A stretch of DNA of 64,000 nucleotides from Amphibalanus amphitrite. Its lineage: Eukaryota; Arthropoda; Thecostraca; Balanomorpha; Balanidae. The stretch spans positions 79,961-143,960 of the forward strand of contig NW_024883030.1 of NCBI RefSeq assembly GCF_019059575.1, given 5' to 3'. The translations under genes were made by a program, and so were the position numbers. The notes below the pieces were generated by a model. It was not told the origin of the DNA and searched no databases. It saw nothing but the letters and a program-made list of their open reading frames with translations. This document shows, piece after piece, positions 1 through 12,634 of this stretch (position 1 is its first letter; the number at the start of each line of letters is the position of its first letter).

Positions 1-657
1 TATGGGGTTTTCGGGGGTGCTGCTCACGAATATCGTGTTAGTTTTGATCACAGATGATCCTTGATCACAGTTTTGATCCTTAAGTATTTAGACCAGGTCG
101 GGTCAGGTCAGGTCAGGTCAACCGGTAGGGGTCGTGACGGGTATTCGCAATACGTGTCAACCGCCTCTGACAGCTTCGCAACATGTTACGAAGGCACCAA
201 AACTACTTCGTAAATGTTCAAATGGTTGCTAAGTTCGAAATCAGCTAAGAAAACTAGCCTAGAAACATGTAAAACTCGAAAAAGTGAACCGAGGTCACCA
301 AAGGTCAATGCCCTGACCTGACCTTCAGGTGATCTTGACATCCACCCTAATGCATGGGAGCAACATCAAATCACATGTTTGAACGTTTGAAATCACGAAA
401 AGCTTGCAAACGCGCGGCTAATGCGAGCCGACATACGCCGAATCGCGATTCCGGCCAAACATGGTCCCGAAAGTAGTTCACAGGTCAAAGGTTATTTGGG
501 TCAGGGTCATGAAATTTTTAGGGTAGGTGTAAAATTGATCACTGCGAGGGTACTGAAGGTTTGGTCGCGATCGGCCGATTTTTACGCGAGTTATTCGCGA
601 AAACCCTTAGGGGAGGGGGTTGCATCACCCCCCCCCCCCTGTGCCGGCGAGGGTTAA
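1..657 (+). mobile_element. TTAA-flanked non-autonomous element, right part (piggyBac-like)
   Basis: The segment aligns by eye with the complete relative at 60534-61436: the AGGTCA-rich stretch near 100-120, the stretch around 300-320 and the last 240 bases all have counterparts there. It ends in a G-tract/C-tract hairpin (about 610-640), then GCGAGGG and TTAA at 654-657. The left end lies outside the window. It has no coding capacity. Naming it piggyBac-like rests on the TTAA target and the CCC-type terminus, not on a transposase. Confidence 0.65.
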
Positions 658-918
658 ATATCACGTGGTCATGTAATCGTGTACATAGTAATAAAGAAAG
701 GACGCCATTTAATCGCGTCCTAAAAAGCTATTTCTGGCACTAAATAGCTCTTCCAGCCTAAACTTGGTCGCCAGCACCTATTTGGCGATATCCAGCACCT
801 ACGGCCAAAGTTGACCTAATTTAGCTGTTTCTGGCACTAATTCTTCGGTATTGCTTGCTCTAAATGCTGAACGTAGCACCTATCTAGGAGGAAAGTAGGT
901 GGCAGCACTGTCGAGTCG
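658..918. other. no gene seen; GGCACT/CAGCACC-rich spacer
   Basis: AT-balanced sequence with several degenerate copies of words such as CTATTTCTGGCACTAA and CCAGCACC. Similar words recur near 40380-40560 and 33960-34340, so this is probably an old repeat. No supported gene. Confidence 0.4.
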
Positions 919-1205
919 AGCTATTTGGCATAAGAGGTTGGCGCAGCGATGCAGCGGCAGCCGGTAGTGGTAGCCGCCGCCAGGAGCACCCCTCGGAGGG
1001 GGCACTTTTGGAGACCGTTTTGATGTACCGGGCCGGGGGCACCAGCTCGGCGACGGCGTCGGGATGAGCCTCCGCCGTCTCCACTCTCCACCTCGAGGAG
1101 GCGGTCTCCACCAGAGAGCTTCAGGGCCCTCCAGAGCCACTAAGGCTACACCGCGGCTTCGCCGCGGCTGCGGGGACCGACAACAACAACAGCTATTTGG
1201 CATAA
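919..1205 (+). mobile_element. retroposed SINE-like insert with 15-bp target duplication
   Basis: The 15-base word AGCTATTTGGCATAA occurs at 919-933 and again at 1191-1205. It brackets a very GC-rich 257-bp segment that ends in a CAACAACAAC tail (about 1180-1190). A long direct repeat plus a simple 3' tail is the signature of target-primed reverse transcription. A TGGCGCAGCGA word at 939-949 resembles a Pol III A box, but I see no good B box. Open frames across it are side effects of high GC. Confidence 0.5.
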
Positions 1206-1292
1206 TATTCCATGACATCTAGTTTATATAGTTGCCAGTCCAGTTTTATTCCAAGGCATGACTCAGACACGCTGGCTGGATGAGCCCGGCGG

Positions 1293-1944
1293 CTGACAGC
1301 CAGAGTTGGCCTGCGCTACGCTACGTTACGCACTACGTTACGCTACGTTTGCTTTTCTGGCCAAAACTACGATACCGAATTACGATACGTTATATATTGC
1401 TACGTTACTGAATTACGGTATTTGTTAATTAACGCAGCAAATTATTTTATCGTACTACGTTATGCAATATGTCATCATCTCATCATCCACTACCCAGTGG
1501 AAACGGTTAGTCTCTAGTAAGCCAAATACTGCGCACAATGATCGCCGGCTTTGCAGCATCGTCGGTGCGGCGGTGCCTACGCGCTACTCGCTAGATGCGC
1601 TGGACTTCCGACAGGGAATTCCCAGGGACTCCCCAGTGGGAAATCCCCGGTGTCGGTCCGGCCGGAAGAAAGACGTGGTATTCATATAGCAGGCGTCTCA
1701 CATCCGTGTAAACGGCCGGAGGTCTGGTGACGATATGAGTAAACTGAAAAAAAAAATTATGTACCTTATACAAATACAGCTGATCTGTAATTGCTACGGA
1801 ATCCATTTCGTAGTTCCTACGTTATTCTATTATTTTCCGTACTACGCTACCGAAACATCCCAACTACGCTACGAAACGGTACTGACAGCTACGGGTTACC
1901 GAAAACTTCAAAATAACGTAACGTAGGCCAACTCTGCTGACAGC
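1293..1944. mobile_element. hAT-type non-autonomous element, 8-bp TSD
   Basis: Perfect 8-bp direct repeats CTGACAGC lie at 1293-1300 and 1937-1944. The element starts CAGAGTTGGCC and ends GGCCAACTCTG, followed inside by ACG/TACG-rich sub-terminal repeats (CTACGTTACG-type words at 1311-1460 and 1800-1925). An 8-bp target duplication with CAG...CTG termini is typical of the hAT superfamily. It is 636 bp with no transposase, so it must have been moved by an enzyme encoded elsewhere. The middle (about 1480-1740) is unrelated filler. Confidence 0.75.
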
Positions 1945-2185
1945 ACGTAGCAGAAGAGAATTCGCCCTGTCTGGCCGGCCGGCCGGCAGATCCCACGTGA
2001 GGAAGAGTCGAGAGAGGGCCGCGTGGATTGGGCGTAGAGAGCCGTGCGAAACGATACGAAGTGTAGCAAGCGTGTGTGTATGTGTTTGGGCTGGGGGCTG
2101 CATTTGGAGCTGGGCCAGAGATGGAGCTGCCGATTCGATGGCCGGAGATGTGATACTGCGTGTTCGGATGGCCGCAGGCCGATGT
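1945..2185. other. no gene seen; GC-rich flank of satellite array
   Basis: Contains a GGCC-rich stretch (CTGGCCGGCCGGCCGGC near 1971-1987) and purine-rich sequence up to the array boundary. No element ends or exon signals that I trust. Confidence 0.3.
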
Positions 2186-5100
2186 CCATGAAGACAGCAA
2201 CGCATTCGTATTCGCTTTCAAAAACGTATTCGGCGACCCCAACGATTTCGCTCAAGTTCATACAGGACATCCCTATTGGGGCCCTCATCACACACGTGAA
2301 ATATCTAAGAGGCATAATTATCCGTTTATGAGTTAGAGGTGCAAATCCAAAATACCCGATTTCCGGCGACCCCTGCGATTTCGCTCAAATTCACACACGA
2401 CATCCCTATGGGGGCCCTCATCACACACGTGAAATATCTAAGCGGCATAATTATCCGCTTATGAGTTAGAGGTGCAAATCCAAAATACCCGATTTCCGGC
2501 GACCCCTGCGATTTCGCTCAAATTCACACACGACATCCCTATGGGGGCCCTCATCACACACGTGAAATATCTAAGCGGCATAATTATCCGCTTATGAGTT
2601 AGAGGTGCAAATCCAAAATACCCGATTTCCGGCGACCCCTGCGATTTCGCTCAAACTCACACAGCACATTCTAATGGAGGCCCTCATCACACACGTGCAA
2701 TATCTAAGCGGCATAATTATCCGCTTATGAGTTAGAGGTGCAAATCCAAAATACCAGATTTCCGGCGACCCCTGCGATTTCGCTCAAACTCACACAGTAC
2801 ATTCTAATGGAGGCCCTCATCACACACGTGCAATATCTAAGCGGCATAATTATCCGTTTATGAGTTAGAGGTGAAAATCCAAAATACCCGATTTCCGGCG
2901 ACCTCTGCGATTTCGCTCAAACTCACACAGGACATTCCAATGGAGGCCCTCATCACACACGTGAAATATCTAAGCGGCATAATTAACCGTTTATAAGTTA
3001 GAGGTGCAAATCCAAAATACCCGATTTCTGGCGACCCCTGCGATTTCGCTCAAATTCACACAGGACATCCCTATGGGGACCCTCATCACACACAAGAAAT
3101 ATCTAAGCGGCATAATTATCCGTTTATGAGTTAGAGGTGCAAATCCAAAATGCCCGATTTCCGGCGACCCCTGCGATTTCGCTCAAATTCACTCAGGACA
3201 TCCCTTTGACGGCCCTCACAACACACGTGCAGTATCTAAGCGGCATAATTCTCCGCTCATGAAATAGAGGTGTAAATCCAAAATACCCGATTTCTGGCGA
3301 CTCCTACGATTTCGCTGAGGTTCACACAGGACATCCCAATGGGGGCCCGCACCACACACGTGAAATATCTAAGCGGCATAATTATCCGTTTATGAGTTAG
3401 AGGTGTAAATCCAAAATACCCGATTTCCGGCGACCCCTCTGATTTCGCTCAAACTCACACAGGACATTCCAATGGCGGCCCTCATCACACACGTGAAATA
3501 TCTAAGCGGCATAATTAACCGTTTATGAGTTAGAGGTGTAAATCCAAAGTACCCGATTTCCGGCGACCCATGCGATTTCACTCAAATTCACACAGGACAT
3601 CCCTATGGGGGCCCTTATCACACACGTAAAATATCTAAGCGGCATAATTATCCGCTTATGAGTTAGAGGTGCAAATCCAAAATACCCGATTTCCGGCGAC
3701 CCCTGCGATTTCGCTCAAACTCACACAGTACATTCAAATGGAGGCCCTCATCACACACGTGCAATATCTAAGCGGCATAATTATCCGTTTATGAGTTAGA
3801 GGTGAAAATCCAAAATACCCGATTTCCGGCGACCCCTCTGATTTCGCTCAAACTCACACAGGACATTCCAATGGCGGCCCTCATCACACACGTGAAATAT
3901 CTAAGCGGCATAATTAACCGTTTATGAGTTAGAGGTGTAAATCCAAAGTACCCGATTTCCGGTGACCCCTGCGATTTCGCTCAAATTCACACACGACATC
4001 CCTATGGGGGCCCTCATCACACACGTGAAATATCTAAGCGGCATAATTATCCGCTTATGAGTTAGAGGTGCAAATCCAAAATACCAGATTTCCGGCGACC
4101 CCTGCGATTTCGCTCAAACTCACACAGTACATTTTAATGGAGGCCCTCATCACACACGTGCAATATCTAAGCGGCATAATTATCCGTTTATGAGTTAGAG
4201 GTGAAAATCCAAAATACCCGATTTCCGGCGATCTTTGCGATTTCGCTCAAATTCACACAGGACATCCCTATGGGGACCCTCATCACACACAAGAAATATC
4301 TAAGCGGCATAATTATCCGTTTATGAGTTAGAGGTGTAAATCCAAAATGCCCGATTTCCGGCGACCCCTGCGATTTCGCTCAAATTCACACACGACATCC
4401 CTATGGGGGCCCTCATCACACACGTGAAATATCTAAGCGGCATAATTATCCGCTTATGAGTTAGAGGTGCAAATCCAAAATACCAGATTTCCGGCGACCC
4501 CTGCGATTTCGCTCAAACTCACACAGTACATTCTAATGGAGGCCCTCATCACACACGTGCAATATCTAAGCGGCATAATTATCCGTTTATGAGTTAGAGG
4601 TGAAAATCCAAAATACAAAATACCCGATTTCCGGGGACCCCTCTGATTTCGCTCAAACTCACACAGGACATTCCAATGGCGGCCCTCATCACACACGTGA
4701 AATATCTAAGCGGCATGATTAACCGTTTATGAGTTAGAGGTGTAAATCCAAAGTACCCGATTTCCGGCGACCTTTGCGATTTCGCTCAAATTCACACAGG
4801 ACATCCCTATGGGGACCCTCATCACACACAAGAAATATCTAAGCGGCATAATTATCCGTTTATGAGTTAGAGGTGTAAATCCAAAATGCCCGATTTCCGG
4901 CGACCCCTGCGATTTCGCTCAAATTCACTCAGGACATCCCTATGACGGCCCTCACAACACACGTGCAGTATCTAAGCGGCATAATTATCCGTTTATGAGT
5001 TAAAGGTGTAAATCCAAAATACCCGATTTCCGGCGACCCCTCTGATTTCGCTCAAACTCACACAGGACATTCCAATGGCGGCCCTCATCACACACGTGAA

Positions 5101-8088
5101 ATATCTAAGCGGCATAATTAACCGTTTATGAGTTAGAGGTGTAAATCCAAAGTACCCGATTTCCGGCGACCCCTGCGATTTCGCTCAAGTTCATACAGGA
5201 CATCTCTATGGGGGCCCTCATCACACACGTGAAATATCTAAGCGGCATAAATATCCCTTTATGAGTTAGAGGTGAAAATCCAAATTCCCGATTTCCTGCG
5301 ACCCCTGCGATTTCGCTCAAATTCACACAGGACATTCCAATAGGGGCCCTTATCACACACGTGCAATATCTTAGCGGCATAATTATCCTTTAAGGAGTTA
5401 TAGGTGTAAATCCAAAATACCCGATTTCCGGCGACCCCTGCGATTTCGCTCAAATTCACGCAGGGCATCCCTATGGGGGCCCTCATCACACACGTGAAAT
5501 ATCTAAGCGGCATAATTATCCGTTTATGAGTTAGAGGTGAAAATTCAAAATACCCGATTTCCGGCGACCCCTGCGAGTTCGCTCAAATTCACACAGGACA
5601 TTCCAATAGGGGCCCTTATCACACACGTGAACTATCTAAGCGGCATCATTATCCGTTTATGAGTTAGAGGTGAAAATACAAAATACCCGATTTCCGGGGA
5701 CCCCTCTGATTTCGCTCAAACTCACACAGGACATTCCAATGGCGGCCCTCATCACACACGTGAAATATCTAAGCGGCATGATTAACCGTTTATGAGTTAG
5801 AGGTGTAAATCCAAAGTACCCGATTTCCGGCGACCCCTGCGATTTCGCTCAAGTTCATACAGGACATCCCTATGGGGGCCCTCATCACACACGTGAAATA
5901 TCTAAGCGGCATAATTATCCGCTTATGAGTTAGAGGTGCAAATCCAAAATACCAGATTTCCGGCGACCCCTGCGATTTCGCTCAAACTCACACAGTACAT
6001 TCTAATGGAGGCCCTCATCACACACGTGCAATATCTAAGCGGCATAATTATCCGTTTATGAGTTAGAGGTGAAAATCCAAAATACCCGATTTCCGGCGAT
6101 CTTTGCGATTTCGCTCAAATTCACACAGGACATCCCTATGGGGACCCTCATCACACACAAGAAATATCTAAGCGGCATAATTATCCGTTTATGAGTTAGA
6201 GGTGTAAATCCAAAATGCCCGATTTCCGGCGACCCCTGCGATTTCGCTCAAATTCACACACGACATCCCTATGGGGGCCCTCATCACACACGTGAAATAT
6301 CTAAGCGGCATAATTATCCGCTTATGAGTTAGAGGTGCAAATCCAAAATACCAGATTTCCGGCGACCCCTGCGATTTCGCTCAAACTCACACAGTACATT
6401 CTAATGGAGGCCCTCATCACACACGTGCAATATCTAAGCGGCATAATTATCCGTTTATGAGTTAGAGGTGAAAATCCAAAATACCCGATTTCCGGCGACC
6501 TTTGCGATTTCGCTCAAATTCACACAGGACATCCCTATGGGGACCCTCATCACACACAAGAAATATCTAAGCGGCATAATTATCCGTTTATGAGTTAGAG
6601 GTGTAAATCCAAAATGCCCGATTTCCGGCGACCCCTGCGATTTCGCTCAAATTCACTCAGGACATCCCTATGACGGCCCTCACAACACACGTGCAGTATC
6701 TAAGCGGCATAATTATCCGTTTATGAGTTAAAGGTGTAAATCCAAAATACCCGATTTCCGGCGACCCCTCTGATTTCGCTCAAACTCACACAGGACATTC
6801 CAATGGCGGCCCTCATCACACACGTGAAATATCTAAGCGGCATAATTAACCGTTTATGAGTTAGAGGTGTAAATCCAAAGTACCCGATTTCCGGCGACCC
6901 CTGCGATTTCACTCAAATTCACACAGGACATTCTTATGGGGGCCCTCATCACACACGTGAAATATCTAAGCGGCATAATTATCCGTTTATGAGTTAGAGG
7001 TGAAAATTCAAAATACCCGATTTCCGGCGACCCCTGCGATTTCGCTCAAATTCACACAGGACATTCCAATAGGGGCCCTCATCACACACGTGAAATATCT
7101 AAGCGGCATAATTATCCGTTTATGAGTTAGAGGTGAAAATCCAAAATACCCGATTTCCGGCGACCCCTCTGATTTCGCTCAAACTCACACAGGACATTCC
7201 AATGGCGGCCCTCATCACACACGTGAAATATCTAAGCGGCATAATTAACCGTTTATGAGTTAGAGGTGTAAATCCAAAGTACCCGATTTCCGGCGACCCC
7301 TGCGATTTCGCTCAAGTTCATACAGGACATCTCTATGGGGGCCCTCATCACACACGTGAAATATCTAAGCGGCATAAATATCCCTTTATGAGTTAGAGGT
7401 GAAAATCCAAATTCCCGATTTCCTGCGACCCCTGCGATTTCGCTCAAATTCACACAGGACATTCCAATAGGGGCCCTTATCACACACGTGCAATATCTTA
7501 GCGGCATAATTATCCTTTAAGGAGTTATAGGTGTAAATCCAAAATACCCGATTTCCGGCGACCCCTGCGATTTCGCTCAAATTCACGCAGGGCATCCCTA
7601 TGGGGGCCCTCATCACACACGTGAAATATCTAAGCGGCATAATTATCCGTTTATGAGTTAGAGGTGAAAATTCAAAATACCCGATTTCCGGCGACCCCTG
7701 CGAGTTCGCTCAAATTCACACAGGACATTCCAATAGGGGCCCTTATCACACACGTGAACTATCTAAGCGGCATCATTATCCGTTTATGAGTTAGAGGTGA
7801 AAATACAAAATACCCGATTTCCGGGGACCCCTCTGATTTCGCTCAAACTCACACAGGACATTCCAATGGCGGCCCTCATCACACACGTGAAATATCTAAG
7901 CGGCATGATTAACCGTTTATGAGTTAGAGGTGTAAATCCAAAGTACCCGATTTCCGGCGACCCCTGCGATTTCGCTCAAGTTCATACAGGACATCCCTAT
8001 GGGGGCCCTCATCACACACGTGAAATATCTAAGCGGCATAATTATCCGCTTATGAGTTAGAGGGGCAAATCCAAAATACCCAATTTCC

Positions 8089-9298
8089 GCCCAGTAAACA
8101 TGCCGACGTCGGCCCGACGTCGGCCGACGTCGGGGTGACGTCGGCAACTCGGCATCGGCATGCCGACGTCGGCCCGACGTCGGTCCAACCTCGGCACGAC
8201 GTCGGCTGGATGTCGGATATGCCCGCATGTTCCGACGTCCAGCCAAGGTCCAGCCGACATCGGGCCGACGTCGGACCGAGATAAATTGCTGAGGTCCAGC
8301 CGACGTCGGGCCGACGTCGGGGCGACGTCGGACCGACATCGGCCGCTGTTTTGACCGTTAAAATAACATAAAATGCATGTTTCATGTTTCATAAAGAGCT
8401 TCTGTATTCAAAATATCCTCAGGAAACTCAAATCTTCCTCCACGCCGCAACCCCCTGATCCGGAATGGACGGGAAACCTTATCCCATTTGGGATTGCCCG
8501 TAAGCCGAGCTCGCCCGTAACCGGGTGCGGTGAGTGCTTGGGGGCTGCTCGGCCTATCCTTTGGTCAGGCTCAGCCCCGGCAACTCACCAGGGCCGGGCC
8601 CAGTTCATATAGAAAGGCCAGTCGGCAAGTGTCACTTTGCCAAAGTGCCACTTATCAAAGGGACACTTTGGGAAACGTTGGTGCAGGTGTGTAAGAGTGG
8701 CTATATGAATCCATTGTGGGGTCGCCCTTTCCAATAAGTGTCACGTAACAGCAATGGGACCAGGGACTCTATATGAACTGGACCCAGGATGCTCGCCAAG
8801 AAGACCAATGTCTCCATCCTATGATCCTTCCGGCTCTGAAATGGTCTTGTCAGACCGAAAGGGCATAACCCAACAAAACAAACCAATATCGTTAGCTGGC
8901 TGCGTGGTGTAGTCGTTAGCGCACTAACCTCGCGTTCGAATGATACGGGGTTCGAATCCCATCGCCGGCTGATGATTTTGGCGTGTTGTCCCAGTAAACA
9001 TGCCGACGTCGGCGACTGGGGGGCGCGAATCCCGCCGCCGATTGATATTTTTGGCGCGTTGTCCCAATAAACATGCCGACGTCGGCCCCGTCGGTCCAAC
9101 GACAAACGATCTCGTCAACCTCGGCAAACGATCTCGGCCCGACGTCGGCTCGACGTCGGCTGGACTTCGGCTGGACGTCGGAACATGCGGGCATATCTGA
9201 CGTCCAGCCGATGTCGGGCCGAGGTTGAACCGACGTTGGGCCGACGTCGGGCCGAGGCTCGGCCCGACGTCGGGCCGACGTCGTCATGTTTACTGGGC
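8089..9298 (+). mobile_element. GACGTC-rich element D, copy 1
   Basis: A 1,210-bp non-satellite block interrupts a monomer between TTTCC and GGCGACC. Its ends are inverted repeats, GCCCAGTAAACATG at the left and CATGTTTACTGGGC at the right. Reading the ends as CCCAGTAAACATG leaves a possible 2-bp CG duplication. Both flanks are packed with CGACGTCGG words and variants. The middle holds a piece of the repeat also found at 34571-35570 (inverted) and a tRNA-derived segment at 8895-8970. The terminal word CCCAGTAAACATGCCGACG recurs internally near 8990, and with one change near 9063, so the element may be composite. Confidence 0.7.
8895..8970 (+). pseudogene. tRNA-derived SINE head, copy 1
   Basis: A 76-nt tRNA-like block. 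It has a perfect A box TGGTGTAGTCG (8905-8915) and a perfect B box GGTTCGAATCC (8949-8959), 33 nt apart, and 6 of 7 acceptor pairs (GCTGGCT with CGCCGGC). The anticodon stem does not pair and only three T-stem pairs form, so it is unlikely to be a working tRNA. It reads as the promoter head of a tRNA-derived SINE inside element D. A second partial copy of its 3' part follows at about 9023-9080. Confidence 0.65.
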
Positions 9299-11424
9299 GG
9301 CGACCCCTGCGATTTCGCTCAAATTCACACACGACATCCCTATGGGGGCCCTCATCACACACGTGAAATATCTAAGCGGCATAATTATCCGCTTATGAGT
9401 TAGAGGTGCAAATCCAAAATACCCGATTTCCGGCGACCCCTGCGATTTCGCTCAAACTCACACAGTACATTCTAATGGAGGCCCTCATCACACACGTGCA
9501 ATATCTAAGCGGCATAATTATCCGTTTATGAGTTAGAGGTGAAAATCCAAAATACCCGATTTCCGGCGACCTCTGCGATTTCGCTCAAACTCACACAGGA
9601 CATTCCAATGGAGGCCCTCATCACACACGTGAAATATCTAAGCGGCATAATAAACTGTTTATAAGTTAGAGGTGCAAATCCAAAATACCCGATTTCTGGC
9701 GACCCCTGCGATTTCGCTCAAATTCACACAGGACATCCTTATGGGGACCCTCATCACACACAAGAAATATCTAAGCGGCATAATTATCCTTTATGAGTTA
9801 GAGGTGCAAATCCAAAATACCCGATTTCCGGCGACCCCTGCGATTTCGCTCAAATTCACACACGACATCCCTATGGGGGCCCTCATCACACACGTGAAAT
9901 ATCTAAGCGGCATAATAATCCGCTTATGAGTTAGAGGTGCAAATCCAAAATACCCGATTTCCGGCGACCCCTGCGATTTCGCTCAAACTCACACAGTACA
10001 TTCTAATGGAGGCCCTCATCACACACGTGCAATATCTAAGCGGCATAATTATCCGTTTATGAGTTAGAGGTGAAAATCCAAAATACCTGATTTCCGGCGA
10101 CCTCTGCGATTTCGCTCAAACTCACACAGGACATTCCAATGGAGGCCCTCATCACACACGTGAAATATCTAAGCGGCATAATTAACCGTTTATAAGTTAG
10201 AGGTGCAAATCCAAAATACCCGATTTCTGGCGACCCCTGCGATTTCGCTCAAATTCACAAAGGACATCCCTATGGGGACCCTCATCACACACAAGAAATA
10301 TCTAAGCGGCATAATTATCCGTTTATGAGTTAGAGGTGCAAATCCAAAATACCCGATTTCCGGCGACCCCTGCGATTTCGCTCAAATTCACTCAGGACAT
10401 CCCTATGTCGGCCCTCACAACACACGTGCAGTATCTAAGCGGCATAATTCTCCGCTCATGAAATAGAGGTGTAAATCCAAAATACCCGATTTCTGGCGAC
10501 TCCTACGATTTCGCTGAGGTTCACACAGGACATCCCTATGGGGGCCCGCATCACACACGTGAAATATCTAAGCGGCATAATTATCCGTTTATGAGTTAGA
10601 GGTGTAAATCCAAAATACCCGATTTCCGGCGACCCCTCTGATTTCGCTCAAACTCACACAGGACATTCCAATGGCGGCCCTCATCACACACGTGAAATAT
10701 CTAAGCGGCATAATCAACTGTTTATGAGTTAGAGGTGTAAATCCAAAGTACCGGATTTCCGGCGACCCCTGCGATTTCACTCAAATTCACACAGGACATT
10801 TTTATGGGGGCCCTCATCACACACGTGAAATATCTAAGCGGCATGATTATCCGTTTATGAGTTAGAGGTGAAAATCCAAAATACCCGGTTTCCGGCGACT
10901 CCTGCGATTTCGCTAAAACTCACACAGGACATTCCAATTGGGCCCTCATCACACACGTGAAATATCTAAGCGGCATAAATATCCGTTTATGAGTTAGAGG
11001 TGAAAATTCAAAATACCCGATTTCCGGCGACCCCTGCGATTTCGCTCAAATTCACACAGGACATTCCAATAGGGGCCCTTATCACACACGTGAACTATCT
11101 AAGCGGCATCATTATCCGTTTATGAGTTAGAGGTGAAAATACAAAATACCCGATTTCCGGGGACCCCTCTGATTTCGCTCAAACTCACACAGGACATTCC
11201 AATGGCGGCCCTCATCACACACGTGAAATATCTAAGCGGCATGATTAACCGTTTATGAGTTAGAGGTGTAAATCCAAAGTACCCGATTTCCGGCGACCCC
11301 TGCGATTTCGCTCAAGTTCATACAGGACATCCCTATGGGGGCCCTCATCACACACGTGAAATATCTAAGCGGCATAATTATCCGCTTATGAGTTAGAGGG
11401 GCAAATCCAAAATACCCAATTTCC

Positions 11425-12634
11425 GCCCAGTAAACATGCCGACGTCGGCCCGACGTCGGCCGACGTCGGGGTGACGTCGGCAACTCGGCATCGGCATGCC
11501 GACGTCGGCCCGACGTCGGTCCAACCTCGGCACGACGTCGGCTGGATGTCGGATATGCCCGCATGTTCCGACGTCCAGCCAAGGTCCAGCCGACATCGGG
11601 CCGACGTCGGACCGAGATAAATTGCTGAGGTCCAGCCGACGTCGGGCCGACGTCGGGGCGACGTCGGACCGACATCGGCCGCTGTTTTGACCGTTAAAAT
11701 AACATAAAATGCATGTTTCATGTTTCATAAAGAGCTTCTGTATTCAAAATATCCTCAGGAAACTCAAATCTTCCTCCACGCCGCAACCCCCTGATCCGGA
11801 ATGGACGGGAAACCTTATCCCATTTGGGATTGCCCGTAAGCCGAGCTCGCCCGTAACCGGGTGCGGTGAGTGCTTGGGGGCTGCTCGGCCTATCCTTTGG
11901 TCAGGCTCAGCCCCGGCAACTCACCAGGGCCGGGCCCAGTTCATATAGAAAGGCCAGTCGGCAAGTGTCACTTTGCCAAAGTGCCACTTATCAAAGGGAC
12001 ACTTTGGGAAACGTTGGTGCAGGTGTGTAAGAGTGGCTATATGAATCCATTGTGGGGTCGCCCTTTCCAATAAGTGTCACGTAACAGCAATGGGACCAGG
12101 GACTCTATATGAACTGGACCCAGGATGCTCGCCAAGAAGACCAATGTCTCCATCCTATGATCCTTCCGGCTCTGAAATGGTCTTGTCAGACCGAAAGGGC
12201 ATAACCCAACAAAACAAACCAATATCGTTAGCTGGCTGCGTGGTGTAGTCGTTAGCGCACTAACCTCGCGTTCGAATGATACGGGGTTCGAATCCCATCG
12301 CCGGCTGATGATTTTGGCGTGTTGTCCCAGTAAACATGCCGACGTCGGCGACTGGGGGGCGCGAATCCCGCCGCCGATTGATATTTTTGGCGCGTTGTCC
12401 CAATAAACATGCCGACGTCGGCCCCGTCGGTCCAACGACAAACGATCTCGTCAACCTCGGCAAACGATCTCGGCCCGACGTCGGCTCGACGTCGGCTGGA
12501 CTTCGGCTGGACGTCGGAACATGCGGGCATATCTGACGTCCAGCCGATGTCGGGCCGAGGTTGAACCGACGTTGGGCCGACGTCGGGCCGAGGCTCGGCC
12601 CGACGTCGGGCCGACGTCGTCATGTTTACTGGGC
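11425..12634 (+). mobile_element. GACGTC-rich element D, copy 2
   Basis: Nearly identical to copy 1 at an offset of exactly 3,336 bp and sitting in the same monomer context. It was therefore copied by array expansion rather than by a new insertion. Same inverted ends and same internal order. Confidence 0.75.
12231..12306 (+). pseudogene. tRNA-derived SINE head, copy 2
   Basis: Same A box, B box and acceptor pairing as the block at 8895-8970, shifted by 3,336 bp. Confidence 0.6.

Noticed and set aside
8895..8970. Functional tRNA gene
   Set aside because: A and B boxes are perfect, but the anticodon stem does not pair and the T stem has only three pairs; a SINE head fits better.
8050..9362. 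Arg/Pro/Asp-rich frames (RRRPDVGPTSA type) on both strands of element D
   Set aside because: They come from translating CGACGTCGG repeats; both strands are open, which is expected of a self-complementary repeat.
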